A DNA stretch of 64,000 bases from Halobacterium zhouii (lineage in GTDB: Archaea > Halobacteriota > Halobacteria > Halobacteriales > Halobacteriaceae): the NCBI RefSeq assembly GCF_021249405.1, contig NZ_CP089593.1, positions 496,001-560,000 of the forward strand, written 5' to 3'. How positions within the stretch are numbered: position 1 is the first letter of the stretch; each line of letters begins with the position of its first letter. The notes under the pieces are model-generated. The model was not told the origin of the DNA and did no database searches. It saw nothing but the letters and a program-made list of their open reading frames with translations. The translations under genes and the position numbers were made by a program. Shown here piece by piece: positions 7,186 through 16,732 of the stretch.

Positions 7186-9273
7186 CTACTTGACGCGAGT
7201 GCCCGGGACGCTGTCGCCGTGTGTCGTCAGCAGGTCCGCATCCTCGCCAGCGGCGAGCACCATGCCGTTGGATTCTACGCCGAACAGCTCCGCTTTCTCG
7301 AGGTTTGCCACGACGACGACCTTCGTTCCCGGGAGGTCGTCGAGGTCGTGAAGTTGCTTGATGCCGGCGACGATCTGTCGAACCTCGTGGCCGATGTCGA
7401 CCTCGAGGCGCGCGAGGTCGTCCGCGCCCTCGATTCCTTCGGCCGACTCGACACGGCCGACGCGGAGGTCGAGGGCCTGGAACTCCTCGAAACCGATGCG
7501 GTCCTCGACGAGCGGTTCGAGTTCGATGGCGGAGCCGTCAGCGTCGGCGTCGTCCCCGTCAGCGTCACCATCGCTACTGGACGATTCGATCTTCGCCTCC
7601 AGCGCCTCGTTCAACTCCTCGACGCGTTCCTCCTCGACCTTCGTGAACAGCTCTTCGGGCTCCCCGAACTCGGCAGGCGGCTCCTGCAGGCAGTCGCCGA
7701 CCGTGGCGTCCGCGGCGCTCCCGCTCTCCCCGAGTTGCGCCCACACCTCGTCGGCCTTCTCCGGCGTGAACGGCTGGAGCAGCACCGCGACCGCCTTCAC
7801 CAGTTGCACGCAGTCGCGGATGACCGGCGCCGCCTCGTCGTCGTCGAGCTTCCACGGTTCGTTGCGCTGGATGTACTCGTTGCCGAAGCGAGCGAGCGCG
7901 ACGGTTCGCTCACCGGCGGTGCGGAGGTCGTAGTCGTTCAGTGCGTCCTCGTAGTCGTCCATCGCCTGGGCGATTTCCGTCTCGACGTCGTCCGTGAGGC
8001 CGACGTCCGGCGTGCCGTCGAAGTTCCGCGCCGCGAACAGCAGCGCGCGGTAGACGAAGTTCCCGACGACGTCCGCGAGTTCGCTGTTCACGCGCTCCGC
8101 GAACCGGTCCCACGAGAAGTTCACGTCACGCTCGAAGCCGCTGGCGGTCGCGAGGTAGTACCGCAGCAGGTCGGGATGGAACCCCTCGTCGAGATACTCC
8201 TCGGCCCAGATGGCGCGGTTCCGCGACGTGCTCAACCCTTTCCCGTTGAGGTTCACGAATCCGGTCGCGCAGACCGCTCGCGGTTCCGTGTACTCCGCGG
8301 CGCGCAACATCGCGGGCCAGTAGACGGTGTGGTGCTGGATGATGTCGCGGCCGATGACGTGGACGATCTCGCCGTCGCCGTCCTTCCAGACGGACTCCCA
8401 GTCGAGGTCGCCCTCGCGTTCGCTGTACTGCTTCGTCGACGAGACGTACTCGACTGGGGCGTCCACCCAGACGTAGAGCACGAGGTCCTCGCGCTCGCCC
8501 GCGTCGTCACCGTCTCCACCGCTTTCGTCGTCCGGGTAGTCGATGCCCCAGTCCATGTCCCGCGTGATACAGAGGTCCTGTAACTCGCCCTCGATCCACT
8601 CACGGGGCTGGTTCTTCGCGTTGTTCGTGCCCTCGAGGCGGTTGATGAACCCCTGGAGGTACTCCTGGAACTCCGAGAGGCGGAGGAACTTGTGCTCGCG
8701 CTTGCGGTACTCCGCGGGGTTCCCGGTGAGCGCCGACACGGGGTCCTCGATCTCGCCGGGTTCGAGGTGCCGCTGGCAGCCCTCGTCGCATTCGTCGCCG
8801 CGCGCGTGCTCGCCGCAGTACGGACACGTCCCCTCGACGTAGCGGTCGGGGAGCCACTGGTCGGCTTCGGGGTCGTACCCCACGTCGATCTCCTTCTCGT
8901 AGACGTGGTCGTTTTCCTCCCAGGTGCGAACGAACTCCTTCGTGAGCGCGACGTTCGTCTCGTCGTGCGTGTGGCCGTAGTTGTCGAAGTCGACGTTGAA
9001 CTTCGGGAACGTCTCCTCGTACTGCTCGTGGTGGCGGAGCGCTAATTCCTCGGGGCTCACGCCCTCCTCTGCGGCGTTCACCGCGATAGGCGTCCCGTGC
9101 ATGTCGCTTCCGCAGACGTAGACGGCCTGCTGGCCGAGTTTGCGAAGGCCGCGGGTGAACGCGTCCGCGTTCACGTAGCTACGCAGGTGGCCGATGTGGA
9201 GGTCGCCGTTGGCGTACGGCAACCCCGCCGTGATCACCGCCGGGTCGTCGGTGGGGAAATCGTCGTGGCTCAT
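7186..9273 (-). CDS. metG: Methionyl-tRNA synthetase
   Basis: This enzyme charges tRNA-Met with methionine. The class I motifs are HIGH in GDLHIGHLRSY (about residues 20-30) and a KMSKS equivalent, KGLSTS, in NLNGKGLSTSRNRA. The zinc-binding knuckle CPYCGEHARGDECDEGC is present. The last 110 residues are an OB-fold tRNA-binding domain (LDLRVGRVESAEGIEGADDL), joined by an Asp-rich linker. The start is the ATG at 9273 (MSHDDFPTDDPAVITAGLPY, 695 residues). A longer reading frame exists, but a TTTAGG box about 28 nt upstream of 9273 argues against it. The gene stands alone, with a palindrome around its TATA box. Confidence 0.97.
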   Translation of the reverse strand: MSHDDFPTDDPAVITAGLPYANGDLHIGHLRSYVNADAFTRGLRKLGQQAVYVCGSDMHGTPIAVNAAEEGVSPEELALRHHEQYEETFPKFNVDFDNYGHTHDETNVALTKEFVRTWEENDHVYEKEIDVGYDPEADQWLPDRYVEGTCPYCGEHARGDECDEGCQRHLEPGEIEDPVSALTGNPAEYRKREHKFLRLSEFQEYLQGFINRLEGTNNAKNQPREWIEGELQDLCITRDMDWGIDYPDDESGGDGDDAGEREDLVLYVWVDAPVEYVSSTKQYSEREGDLDWESVWKDGDGEIVHVIGRDIIQHHTVYWPAMLRAAEYTEPRAVCATGFVNLNGKGLSTSRNRAIWAEEYLDEGFHPDLLRYYLATASGFERDVNFSWDRFAERVNSELADVVGNFVYRALLFAARNFDGTPDVGLTDDVETEIAQAMDDYEDALNDYDLRTAGERTVALARFGNEYIQRNEPWKLDDDEAAPVIRDCVQLVKAVAVLLQPFTPEKADEVWAQLGESGSAADATVGDCLQEPPAEFGEPEELFTKVEEERVEELNEALEAKIESSSSDGDADGDDADADGSAIELEPLVEDRIGFEEFQALDLRVGRVESAEGIEGADDLARLEVDIGHEVRQIVAGIKQLHDLDDLPGTKVVVVANLEKAELFGVESNGMVLAAGEDADLLTTHGDSVPGTRVK

Positions 9274-9291
9274 ACTCAGTTCGTCTGCCGG

Positions 9292-9310
9292 CGCGGGCCT
9301 AAAGCCCGCG
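9292..9310 (-). promoter_or_regulatory. metG TATA box inside a GC-rich palindrome
   Basis: A perfect 7-bp inverted repeat, CGCGGGC/GCCCGCG, flanks a 5-nt centre. On the minus strand the centre reads TTTAG, and with the next G it gives the haloarchaeal TATA-type TTTAGG, centred about 28 nt before the metG ATG at 9273. The repeat could act as an operator or simply flank the box. Confidence 0.45.
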
Positions 9311-9547
9311 GATTGTGTCTCGTCATGCTGGTGGTCCGTTGTGGCTCTAGAGCGGTACGAGCAGAGAAATCGGGGTTCGCGCCCACGCGGTGACCGTATG
9401 AGGGTCCGCGGGCGTGGCGGTCCACCCGGTAGCGACGCTACGCGCGCATCGGCATCGGCCGCATCGTGAGGTGGACCGTCCGGGTCACGTTCCGAGGGTG
9501 GCAGTCCGCGAGTAAAAAGGTTGTTCAGCACTGACGGCCACGCCGCC

Positions 9548-10120
9548 TCAGAACGCGAGCAGGAGGCCTTCGAGGACGACGATGGTGACGACCAGTCGGC
9601 CGACGCTGCCCGTGAACGTGGCGGCGGCGAACTTCGCGTAGTTCTCCTCGATGACGGAGAACGCGTAGATGGAGAGGGTGTCCGGGAACCCGGGGACCGT
9701 GAGTCCGAGTGCCATGCCGGCGTAGCCGTACTCCTTGACGAGTTCCACCATGCGCTGCTTCGACCACTCCATCGGGTCGAAGCCGAGGCGCTCGAACGCG
9801 CGCACGACCGGCCCGGAGTGGCTCGCGCCGTGGCCGACGTAGAGCGCGATGAGGCTCCCCGCGGCTTTGCCGACGCCGCTGACGAGGATGATGAGTACGA
9901 CGGTCAGTGGGGCGGGGATGCCGAGGCCGAGCGTGGCGACGCTGCCACAGACGTAGCCCGCGGGACAGAGCACGACCTCGCTGGGGAGCGGGAGCACGAA
10001 CGCGATGAGGAAGGAGTAGATGAAGATAATGAGCAGGCCGCTCCAGCCGGTTGCGGCTCTGACTGCGCCCTCGATTGCGTGGAAGTCAATAGCGAGCGGG
10101 AGCGCCGCTGCGGGGGTCAC
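9548..10120 (-). CDS. VTT/DedA-like (YqaA family) membrane protein
   Basis: The 190-residue polytopic protein starts at a GTG at 10120. It has about five hydrophobic stretches, including SGLLIIFIYSFLIAFVLPLP and PLTVVLIILVSGVGKAAGSL. The pattern VLPLPSEVVLCPAGY followed by a conserved glycine/lysine loop GVGKAAGSLIALYVG resembles the E/D-x3-G and [F/Y]xxxR re-entrant regions of SNARE-associated (VTT/DedA) proteins. These are proposed lipid scramblases or flippases of the cytoplasmic membrane. A TATA-like TTTAGCCG lies about 27 nt upstream. The substrate is unknown. Confidence 0.78.
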   Translation of the reverse strand: MTPAAALPLAIDFHAIEGAVRAATGWSGLLIIFIYSFLIAFVLPLPSEVVLCPAGYVCGSVATLGLGIPAPLTVVLIILVSGVGKAAGSLIALYVGHGASHSGPVVRAFERLGFDPMEWSKQRMVELVKEYGYAGMALGLTVPGFPDTLSIYAFSVIEENYAKFAAATFTGSVGRLVVTIVVLEGLLLAF

Positions 10121-10152
10121 TGTCGGATTTGTCTCACTCGCGCGGCTAAACC

Positions 10153-11220
10153 CTACTGGAGTTCGTCGAGGTCAGCGAGGAACTTGGTGAGCATCGCCCG
10201 AGTGACGTGGGGCATGCAGACGACGCGGAGCTCTCCGCTCGCGGTGCGCGAGATCCGCCAGTCACGCTCGCGGAGCGCGTCGAACTCGGCGTCCGGGAGG
10301 TCGACGGCGACGAGCGGCAGGACGGGGTCGGCGACGTCGTAGCCGCGGTCGACGAGTTCCGCGGCGAGGAAGTCGGCGTTGGCTTGCGAGACCTCGTACT
10401 GCTCGCGATAGCCGTCCGGCCAGAGCGCGTCGAGGGCGGCGTGCGCGCCAGCGACGCCCGCCCCCGAGCGCGTGCCGCCGAGCGTCGGCTGGGTGTCGGA
10501 TTCGAGGTACGGTGTGTCGATGGCGAGCGCGTCCAGGGTTTCGGCGTCGCGCGCGAGGAAGCCGCCGGCGGGAATCGGCGCCTGCCCCATCTTGTGCGGG
10601 TCGATGGTCATCGTGTCCACGTCGACGTCCGAGAAGTCCCAGTCGTGGTCCGTGAACGGGAGCACGAACCCGCCCCACGCGGCGTCGACGTGGAGGCGGG
10701 CGTCGACGTTCGCGGCCACGTCCGCGAGCGCGGAAATCGGGTCGACGCGCCCGAACTCCGTGGTGCCCGCGATGCCGACGACGAGCGCGGTGTCGTCGTC
10801 CGCGAGCGCCGCGACGTCGTCGACGTCCGCGCGGTGGTCGTCGTCGGTGGCCGCAAGGCGCAACTCCACGCCGAGCACGTCGGCGGCCTTCTGGAAACTG
10901 AAGTGCGCGCTCTCGGGTGCGACGACGTTCACGTCGCCATCTGCGACGTTCCTGGCTGCGCGCACTGCCTGGAGGTTCGCCTCCGTGCCGCCCGACCCGA
11001 CGTAGCCGTGTGGGTCGTCCAGACCGACGACGTCCCCGAGTGCTGCGACCGCTCCCTCCTCGAGTTCGGCGACGGTCGGGTAGGTCGCGGGGTCGCCGGG
11101 GTTGTCCGCGAGAAAGGTCGTCGCGGCGTCGCGGGCGGAGGGATGTGGCTCGGTGCACATCGAGGAGAGCACGCGGTCGAAGTCCTGTGGAGTGTGCTCC
11201 CCGAGCGCGGCGCTGTCCAT
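10153..11220 (-). CDS. mfnA: PLP-dependent aspartate/tyrosine decarboxylase MfnA
   Basis: The 355-residue group II decarboxylase has the PLP-binding lysine in [19 protein letters not shown], the aspartate of HVDAAWGG and the N-terminal [20 protein letters not shown]. Archaeal MfnA makes tyramine for methanofuran in methanogens. In organisms without methanofuran, such as halophiles, the homologue is thought to decarboxylate L-aspartate to beta-alanine for coenzyme A. That reading suits this window, which also encodes pantoate kinase and phosphopantothenate synthetase, though about 14 kb away. The start is the ATG at 11220 ([20 protein letters not shown]). Confidence 0.92.
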   Translation of the reverse strand: MDSAALGEHTPQDFDRVLSSMCTEPHPSARDAATTFLADNPGDPATYPTVAELEEGAVAALGDVVGLDDPHGYVGSGGTEANLQAVRAARNVADGDVNVVAPESAHFSFQKAADVLGVELRLAATDDDHRADVDDVAALADDDTALVVGIAGTTEFGRVDPISALADVAANVDARLHVDAAWGGFVLPFTDHDWDFSDVDVDTMTIDPHKMGQAPIPAGGFLARDAETLDALAIDTPYLESDTQPTLGGTRSGAGVAGAHAALDALWPDGYREQYEVSQANADFLAAELVDRGYDVADPVLPLVAVDLPDAEFDALRERDWRISRTASGELRVVCMPHVTRAMLTKFLADLDELQ

Positions 11221-11318
11221 ATCCCGAGACTAGTTGGTGGGCGTTTAGCGGTTCCGCTCTCGGGCCACGACGCCGTTGTTTCGTTGCGGCCGAGACTGTC
11301 GTCGGGTGGCGGCGTCGC

Positions 11319-12398
11319 TCAGTAGTGGGGATTGGAGGCGTTCACGACGACGGGCGCGCGGAGCACTGGAATGCCGTCCGGCCCCCAGACCTGCACCCGG
11401 TACGTGGCGTCCAGTTTCGGGTAGTCTCGCCAGCCGTCTTCGTACGCGAGCAGGGGGTCGCTGCCGTTCTCGGGGAACGAGAAAAACACCTGTTCGTCCG
11501 CGGCGAGCGTCTGGTTCAGCGTGAACGCGTGGGTCTTCCCGGCATACGTGAGTTCGACGGTGGAGCCAACCGGCAGCGACTCGCCTTCCTCGTTCTTGAC
11601 GACGACGTGCTCGCCATCCTGGCTCTCGTCGACCCCGACGAACGCGTCCACGGCGTTCCGCGCTTTCGACGCCCATTCCGGGCGTTGAACCGATTCGACG
11701 CCGATCTCGGTGAGTTCGTAGGTGAGCGTCTCGGTGGTGTTCTCCACCTCGGAGGCCACGTGACGACGATACTCGTAGTGGTGGACACGTCCGCTGAGGT
11801 CCACGACGAGGCGTGCGTCGAACGTCGTCGTTCTGTCCTGCTCAACGCGATTGCGGTCGGCCGTCAGCACGAGCAGCATTCGGCTGTCCCGAACGACGCG
11901 CTCGGACACCGTGAAGTTGTACGCGTGGGCGTAGTCGAGGGGCCAGTTGCTCTCGATTCGGGGGTTGCCGTTGTCGGGTTCGACCTGCCAGTCTGTGTAG
12001 TAGGCGTGCCCGTACGGGCCAGTGATGCGGCGCGCGCCACGGCTCTGATTGTGCCACTTGAGGGTCGTGGTGTTGTACTCGTTCGCCCAGAACGTGGTCT
12101 CGTTGACTGCAGTGGCCGTCAGCCGCGCGCGTCGCCGAATCGTCTCGTTCGTAGCGTCGACGACGTTCGGCGCCTTCGGGGTCTGGAACTCGGTCAGTTC
12201 GTACTCGTAGGCGTATCCCGTTTCGGCGAGAGCGGCCTCGTGTGCGTTCGCGAGCTTCGTCGCGTTTTCGACGCCCTGCGCGCTGACGCCGGGCGGGAAC
12301 CCCTCGGCGGCTTCGGGTCCGTCACCGCCGTCCAGTGGAGGGACGCCCATGCAGCCAGCTGCCAGGAGGAGGGCGCAGACTGCGAGGACCGTTCGCAT
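11319..12398 (-). CDS. Haloarchaeal lipoprotein (DUF7537-like)
   Basis: The 359-residue secreted protein starts at the ATG at 12398, giving a short signal sequence MRTVLAVCALLLAAGCMGV. The lipobox LAAGC predicts lipid attachment to Cys16 and an extracytoplasmic location. A start nine codons upstream would place charged residues before the signal. The body is rich in beta structure and Asn-x-Ser/Thr sequons (for example VNETTF, YNTTTL, ENTTET), suggesting N-glycosylation. I recall the family as DUF7537, with no known function. It follows the M48 protease gene on the same strand (53 bp gap), so co-expression is possible. Confidence 0.8.
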   Translation of the reverse strand: MRTVLAVCALLLAAGCMGVPPLDGGDGPEAAEGFPPGVSAQGVENATKLANAHEAALAETGYAYEYELTEFQTPKAPNVVDATNETIRRRARLTATAVNETTFWANEYNTTTLKWHNQSRGARRITGPYGHAYYTDWQVEPDNGNPRIESNWPLDYAHAYNFTVSERVVRDSRMLLVLTADRNRVEQDRTTTFDARLVVDLSGRVHHYEYRRHVASEVENTTETLTYELTEIGVESVQRPEWASKARNAVDAFVGVDESQDGEHVVVKNEEGESLPVGSTVELTYAGKTHAFTLNQTLAADEQVFFSFPENGSDPLLAYEDGWRDYPKLDATYRVQVWGPDGIPVLRAPVVVNASNPHY

Positions 12399-12451
12399 AG
12401 TCGACGTGTCGGATTCGACGTGCAAGTTCTTTGTGGAGGGGTGGCACGCGG

Positions 12452-13735
12452 TCAGGCAGGAGCCCCTTCGTCCGCGGGCGAATCGCCGTCCATCGGCTCT
12501 TTTTCGGTGAGGTACCGGATGCGTTCAGGGACGGGTGGGTGCTGGTAGTGGAACGTCTCGTACAGCGGGTGCGGGAACGGGTTGCCGAGGTTCTCGCTGG
12601 TGAGGTCCGCGAGCGCGTCGGCGAGCGCGCCACCGCTGCCCATCACGTCGACGGCGAACGCGTCGGCCTCGCGTTCGTTCGCGAGCCAGAGTTTGTTCTC
12701 GATGGGGGAGGTGAGTCGGCTCAGCGGCTGGAGCCAGAGGCCAGCGAGCAACAGCCCTGCGGCGGCCTGCTGGGGCACGCCGAACATCTCGTACAGCCAC
12801 GCCGACTCCACGAGGAACTGCGCGACGAACAGCAGCACGGCGACCTGCACCGCGCTCGCGGCGAGGTTCTGCCAGATGTGCCCTTTCTTCCAGTGCGCGA
12901 GTTCGTGGGCGAGCACGCTCTGGACCTCCTCGTCGTCCATCTGTTCGACGAGCGTGTCGAACAGCACGACGCGCTTCGTACGCCCGAACCCCGTGAAGAA
13001 CGCGTTCGAGTGGCCCGAGCGGGAACTCGCGTCCATCACGTACACCTGGTCGCAGGTGAAGCCCGCGCGCTCGAAGACGTCCTCTACGGCGTCCCGCAAC
13101 TCGCCGTCCTCGACCGGGTCGAAGTCGTAGAACAGCGGCATCACGACCCGGGGGACGAGCACCTGCGTGGCGAGCAGGAACGCGACGACGACGCCGGTGG
13201 CGGCGAGCCACCACCACCCGGGGAACTGGTCGACGACGAGCAGGACGGCACCACCGAGAATCGCGGTGAAGACGGCGGCGACCGCGGTGCCGACGAGCGT
13301 GTCTCGCACGAAGAGCCGGGGGGACTGTTCGTTGAACCCGAACGCGTCCTCGATTCCGAACGTGTCGAACGCGTCGAACGGCAGCGAAAGGATCTGGAGG
13401 CCGAGGACGGCGCCGACGAACAGCGCGACGCCCGCGAGCAGGTCGTTCGCGAGCGTGGCGAACGTCCACTCGACGGCAGCGCCAAACAGCCCCGAGTAGA
13501 GGACGAGGAGGACGACGCCCACTGTGACGACGCTCTCGAGTTGCGACGCCGCGGTGCCGAGTCGGTGATAGTCGAGCAGTCGGTCGGGGTCCTCGACCCC
13601 GACAGTGTCCGCGAGCCAGTCCGCGCGCTCTCTCACTTCGGATTCGGCGTACCGCACGTTCAGCGCCGCGAGCACGGCGAAGAAGGCGGTGGTCCCGACG
13701 ACCAGGACGAGGAACAGCGCGTGCTGGAGTAACAT
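12452..13735 (-). CDS. M48 family membrane metalloprotease (Ste24/HtpX type)
   Basis: The 427-residue product has several membrane spans (LFLVLVVGTTAFFAVLAALN at the N-terminus and further pairs at about 60-200). The zinc site is HELAHWKKGH, with the third ligand in NEREADAFAVD. The length and the helices before the HExxH favour the CAAX-protease (Ste24) branch over the shorter HtpX. The enzyme probably degrades misfolded or damaged membrane proteins. The start is the ATG at 13735, just after the signal-anchor region begins. The extended frame upstream is Arg-rich and not convincing. It is divergent from the GGGP synthase gene. Confidence 0.9.
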   Translation of the reverse strand: MLLQHALFLVLVVGTTAFFAVLAALNVRYAESEVRERADWLADTVGVEDPDRLLDYHRLGTAASQLESVVTVGVVLLVLYSGLFGAAVEWTFATLANDLLAGVALFVGAVLGLQILSLPFDAFDTFGIEDAFGFNEQSPRLFVRDTLVGTAVAAVFTAILGGAVLLVVDQFPGWWWLAATGVVVAFLLATQVLVPRVVMPLFYDFDPVEDGELRDAVEDVFERAGFTCDQVYVMDASSRSGHSNAFFTGFGRTKRVVLFDTLVEQMDDEEVQSVLAHELAHWKKGHIWQNLAASAVQVAVLLFVAQFLVESAWLYEMFGVPQQAAAGLLLAGLWLQPLSRLTSPIENKLWLANEREADAFAVDVMGSGGALADALADLTSENLGNPFPHPLYETFHYQHPPVPERIRYLTEKEPMDGDSPADEGAPA

Positions 13736-13876
13736 ACGGTGGCGGTACGGACACCCACGGGAAAGGCGTGTCGGAGGTGTGAACCGCGCGGCGCGCGTCG
13801 TCGCCGGTCGTCCACCGAACGGGGAGAACTCGCCGCATCGAAGAGGTTTTGACCGCCCACTCGGAACCGGAGAGGT

Positions 13877-14581
13877 ATGATTGCTCCGTGGGACGACTGG
13901 GACCACGTACTGAAGGTGGACCCGGACAAGTCACTCGTCGACGGCGAGACGTTCGACGACGTGATGGAGACCGGGACGGACGCCATCGAGGTCGGTGGCA
14001 CACTTGACGTGACGGCGGAGAAGATGGAGCGCGTCATCGACGCGTGCCGCGAACACGACGTGCCGCTGTACCAGGAACCGTCGAACCCCGCCGTCGTCGT
14101 CGAGAACGATGCGCTCGACGGCTACCTCGTGCCGGTAGTGATGAACGCCGGTGACCCGTTCTGGATCACGGGCGCGCACAAGGAGTGGGCGCGCATCGCC
14201 GAACTGGACTGGGAGCGCACCGCGACGGAGGCGTACATCGTGTTGAATCCGGAGGCGAGCGTCGCGGAGTACACCGACGCGGACTGCGACCTGGACGCCG
14301 ATGACGTCGCTGCGTACGCGACGGTGGCAGAGCGGATGTTCGGTCAAGACGTCGTCTACGTCGAGTATTCGGGAATGCTCGGCGACCCGGACGTGGTCGG
14401 CGCGGCCCACGACGCCCTCGAGGATGCGACGCTGTTCTACGGCGGCGGCATCCACGACTACGACGACGCCTACGAGATGGGTGAACGAGCGGACACCATC
14501 GTCGTCGGGGATTTGCTCCACGACGAGGGCGTGGACGCGGTGCGCGAAACCGTCGAGGGCGTCCGAGACGCCCACGACTGA
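13877..14581 (+). CDS. Geranylgeranylglyceryl phosphate synthase
   Basis: The enzyme joins sn-glycerol-1-phosphate to geranylgeranyl diphosphate, the first ether bond of archaeal membrane lipids. The 234-residue TIM-barrel protein has the family hallmarks KVDPDKSL (about 13-20), [38 protein letters not shown] and the phosphate-binding [12 protein letters not shown] and [12 protein letters not shown] near the C-terminus. It is of the haloarchaeal type (about 230 residues). It is a single gene whose start is 141 bp from that of the divergent protease, with a GGTTTTGA motif about 30 nt upstream as possible TATA. Confidence 0.96.
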   Translation: MIAPWDDWDHVLKVDPDKSLVDGETFDDVMETGTDAIEVGGTLDVTAEKMERVIDACREHDVPLYQEPSNPAVVVENDALDGYLVPVVMNAGDPFWITGAHKEWARIAELDWERTATEAYIVLNPEASVAEYTDADCDLDADDVAAYATVAERMFGQDVVYVEYSGMLGDPDVVGAAHDALEDATLFYGGGIHDYDDAYEMGERADTIVVGDLLHDEGVDAVRETVEGVRDAHD

Positions 14582-14614
14582 GCGTCGGCACGGCGGCCAG
14601 TTTTCGACGCGCGG

Positions 14615-15631
14615 CTACGTTCCGGCACCGATTCGCGGGTCGAGGTAGCCGTACAGCAGGTCCTGGACGTAACTCGCCAGCACGCCGCCGAGCGCGAGCG
14701 CGAGCGAACTCGCGATGATGAGAGACATGTCCCGCGTGCGCACGGCAATCATGTTGATGGCGGCGAGCCCCTCGATGCCGAACACCGACTCGATGACGTA
14801 GATGTTCAACAGCACGACCACGAGCAGTTCGGACAGCGACGCCGAGACGATGGGCACCGCCGCGTTCCGCAGGACGTGCCTGGCGACGCGGAGGTTTCCG
14901 GCGCCCTTCGCGCGGTGGAGTTTCGCGAGTTCACCGCCGTCGCGGTCGAGGTACGCGGTGCGCACGTACCGGAGTTGCCACCCGATCAGTGACAGCGCGA
15001 ACACGGCCGCGGGCACGAGGAACCGCCACGGCTTCCACGTCGGCCAGAGGCCGCTGTTCGGGGAGGTGACGCGACCCATGATGTAGAACGGCGGCCCCCG
15101 CCACTGCAGGAGATTTACCCAGTCGAAATCGAGTGGCAGTTTCCAGAACACGAGGAAGGCGGCGATGAACACCGGCACGCCGACCGCGGCGTACGAACCC
15201 ACGCGGACCACCCAGTCGGGGGTGCTGTTGGGGAACGCGCCGGAGATAGTGCCGAAGAGGGTGCCGAGCAACACGGCCAGCAGCACCGCTGGTATCGTGT
15301 AGAAGGCGGTCCGCTGGATGGCCGGCCACAGCACCTCCGAGACGGGCGCGCGCATAGACGTCGACTGCCCGAAGTCGAGCGTGGTGACGTCAGCGAGCCA
15401 GTCGGCGTACCGGACGGCCATCGAGTCGTCGAGCCCCCGCTCTGCCTCGTAGTGCTCGATGAAGTCGTTTATCTCCTCCTGGCTCGCGCCGTGGCGTTCC
15501 ATCTGTGCGATGGTCGCCTGTTTGTTGGTGTCCGGCGTGAACGCGACGATGGCGAACGTCGCGGTCAGGACGAGGTAGACGGTCAGCAACGCGAACAGGG
15601 TTCGCCGGGTGACGTACGCAGCGAAGTTCAC
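14615..15631 (-). CDS. dppB: DppB-like ABC transporter permease (copy 2)
   Basis: The 338-residue inner-membrane permease of a dipeptide/oligopeptide importer has an N-terminal membrane helix (RRTLFALLTVYLVLTATFAI) and the periplasmic signature TPDTNKQATIAQMERHGASQ. The cytoplasmic EAA loop reads AKLHRAKGAGNLRVARHVLR, and the C-terminus is SYVQDLLYGYLDPRIGAGT. The start is a GTG at 15631 that overlaps the TGA of the upstream dppB by 4 bp (GTGA), so the two are translationally coupled. With its neighbour it may form one permease half of the transporter whose DppC and ATPase genes lie on the other strand. I see no solute-binding protein gene. Confidence 0.88.
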   Translation of the reverse strand: MNFAAYVTRRTLFALLTVYLVLTATFAIVAFTPDTNKQATIAQMERHGASQEEINDFIEHYEAERGLDDSMAVRYADWLADVTTLDFGQSTSMRAPVSEVLWPAIQRTAFYTIPAVLLAVLLGTLFGTISGAFPNSTPDWVVRVGSYAAVGVPVFIAAFLVFWKLPLDFDWVNLLQWRGPPFYIMGRVTSPNSGLWPTWKPWRFLVPAAVFALSLIGWQLRYVRTAYLDRDGGELAKLHRAKGAGNLRVARHVLRNAAVPIVSASLSELLVVVLLNIYVIESVFGIEGLAAINMIAVRTRDMSLIIASSLALALGGVLASYVQDLLYGYLDPRIGAGT

Positions 15632-16629
15632 GCCGACTCACCCCCCTGCTCGATTCTGGGGTCGAGGTAGCCGTGTAACACGTCCTGGAAGAAGTTCCCG
15701 ACGATGCCGACGAACACCAGCACCATCGTGGTGCCGAGGATGAGCGCCATGTCGCGGTTCTCGACGGCGTAGAGGCTGAGTGCTCCGACTCCCGGAATCC
15801 CGAACACGGTCTCGATGACGTAGACGTTCAACATCAGCACCGCGATGACCTCGGAGAGGGACATCGAGAGGATGGGAATCGCGGCGTTCCGCAGGACGTG
15901 GCGGGCGGTCTGAAGGCGCCCTGACCCCTTCGCGTACAGGAGTTTCACGAAGTCAGCGTTGACGTGCTCGAGTGATTCCGCGCGTGCGTGCTGGAGTAGT
16001 CCAGCGAGCAGGCCGAGCGAGAGGACGAACGTCGGGAGCGCGTACCGGAGCGGGTGACTGAACTGCCAGGTGCTCCCGATGGTCGCGCTCGCTTGCGGGA
16101 CGACCGCTCTCGGGACCAGCCAGGGGTAGTTGTACCACTGGTCGAGGAAGTTCACGAGCCAGAACGACGGGATTCCCATCGCGGCGTACGCGACGAGGCG
16201 CGACCCCCGGTCGGTGGCGGAGTTACGGTTGAGGGCGTCGAACAGACCGCCGAGCACGCCCAGCGAGAGCGTGAGGAGGAACGAGGGGACGACGTACGCG
16301 AGCGTGTACGGCAGGCGATTCGCCACCACGTCAGTCACGGGTCTGTTGCCGAGCGAGGCTGTTTCACCCCAGTCGAGGGTGGCGATTCCGACGACCCACT
16401 TGCCGTACCGCTCGACGAGCGAACCCGTCATGCCGTGCTCCTTCCGGAATTCGGATTTGAACTGCTCGATCTCCGCGTCGGACGCTCCCGACCGCTCCAT
16501 CATCGCGAGCTCTCCCTGGAGTTGCGGGTTCGGGGTGAGCGCGACGACGCCGAACGTGAGCGTCACGACGAGCAACGCGGCGAACACCGCGAAGGCGAAC
16601 CGCCGAGTGACGAACGCTGCGAAACTCAC
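15628..16629 (-). CDS. dppB: DppB-like ABC transporter permease (copy 1)
   Basis: The 333-residue permease is closely related to the gene that follows it (RRFAFAVFAALLVVTLTFGV at the N-terminus; TPNPQLQGELAMMERSGASD; EAA loop VKLLYAKGSGRLQTARHVLR; C-terminus DVLHGYLDPRIEQGG). I chose the GTG at 16629 because it aligns with the GTG start of the neighbour. The longer frame adds residues unlike the family. It heads the minus-strand pair and is divergent from a dppC gene, with 103 bp between starts containing a TTATAAG motif. Confidence 0.87.
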   Translation of the reverse strand: MSFAAFVTRRFAFAVFAALLVVTLTFGVVALTPNPQLQGELAMMERSGASDAEIEQFKSEFRKEHGMTGSLVERYGKWVVGIATLDWGETASLGNRPVTDVVANRLPYTLAYVVPSFLLTLSLGVLGGLFDALNRNSATDRGSRLVAYAAMGIPSFWLVNFLDQWYNYPWLVPRAVVPQASATIGSTWQFSHPLRYALPTFVLSLGLLAGLLQHARAESLEHVNADFVKLLYAKGSGRLQTARHVLRNAAIPILSMSLSEVIAVLMLNVYVIETVFGIPGVGALSLYAVENRDMALILGTTMVLVFVGIVGNFFQDVLHGYLDPRIEQGGESA

Positions 16630-16701
16630 GGTACACCACCGCTCTGCGGGGAGGAGGGACGCGTGCAGGGCATTACCAGGTGGATAGCTGACAATCAACA
16701 A

Positions 16702-16709
16702 TTATAAGG
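16702..16709 (+). promoter_or_regulatory. TATA box of the first dppC, possibly shared with divergent dppB
   Basis: TTATAAGG is centred about 27 nt before the GTG at 16733, as for a leaderless plus-strand transcript. Read on the other strand it gives CTTATAA, 73 nt before the dppB start at 16629, so it could serve both directions with a longer leader for dppB. Confidence 0.5.
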
Positions 16710-16732
16710 TTTTCGTTGCATCGTACCTTCCT

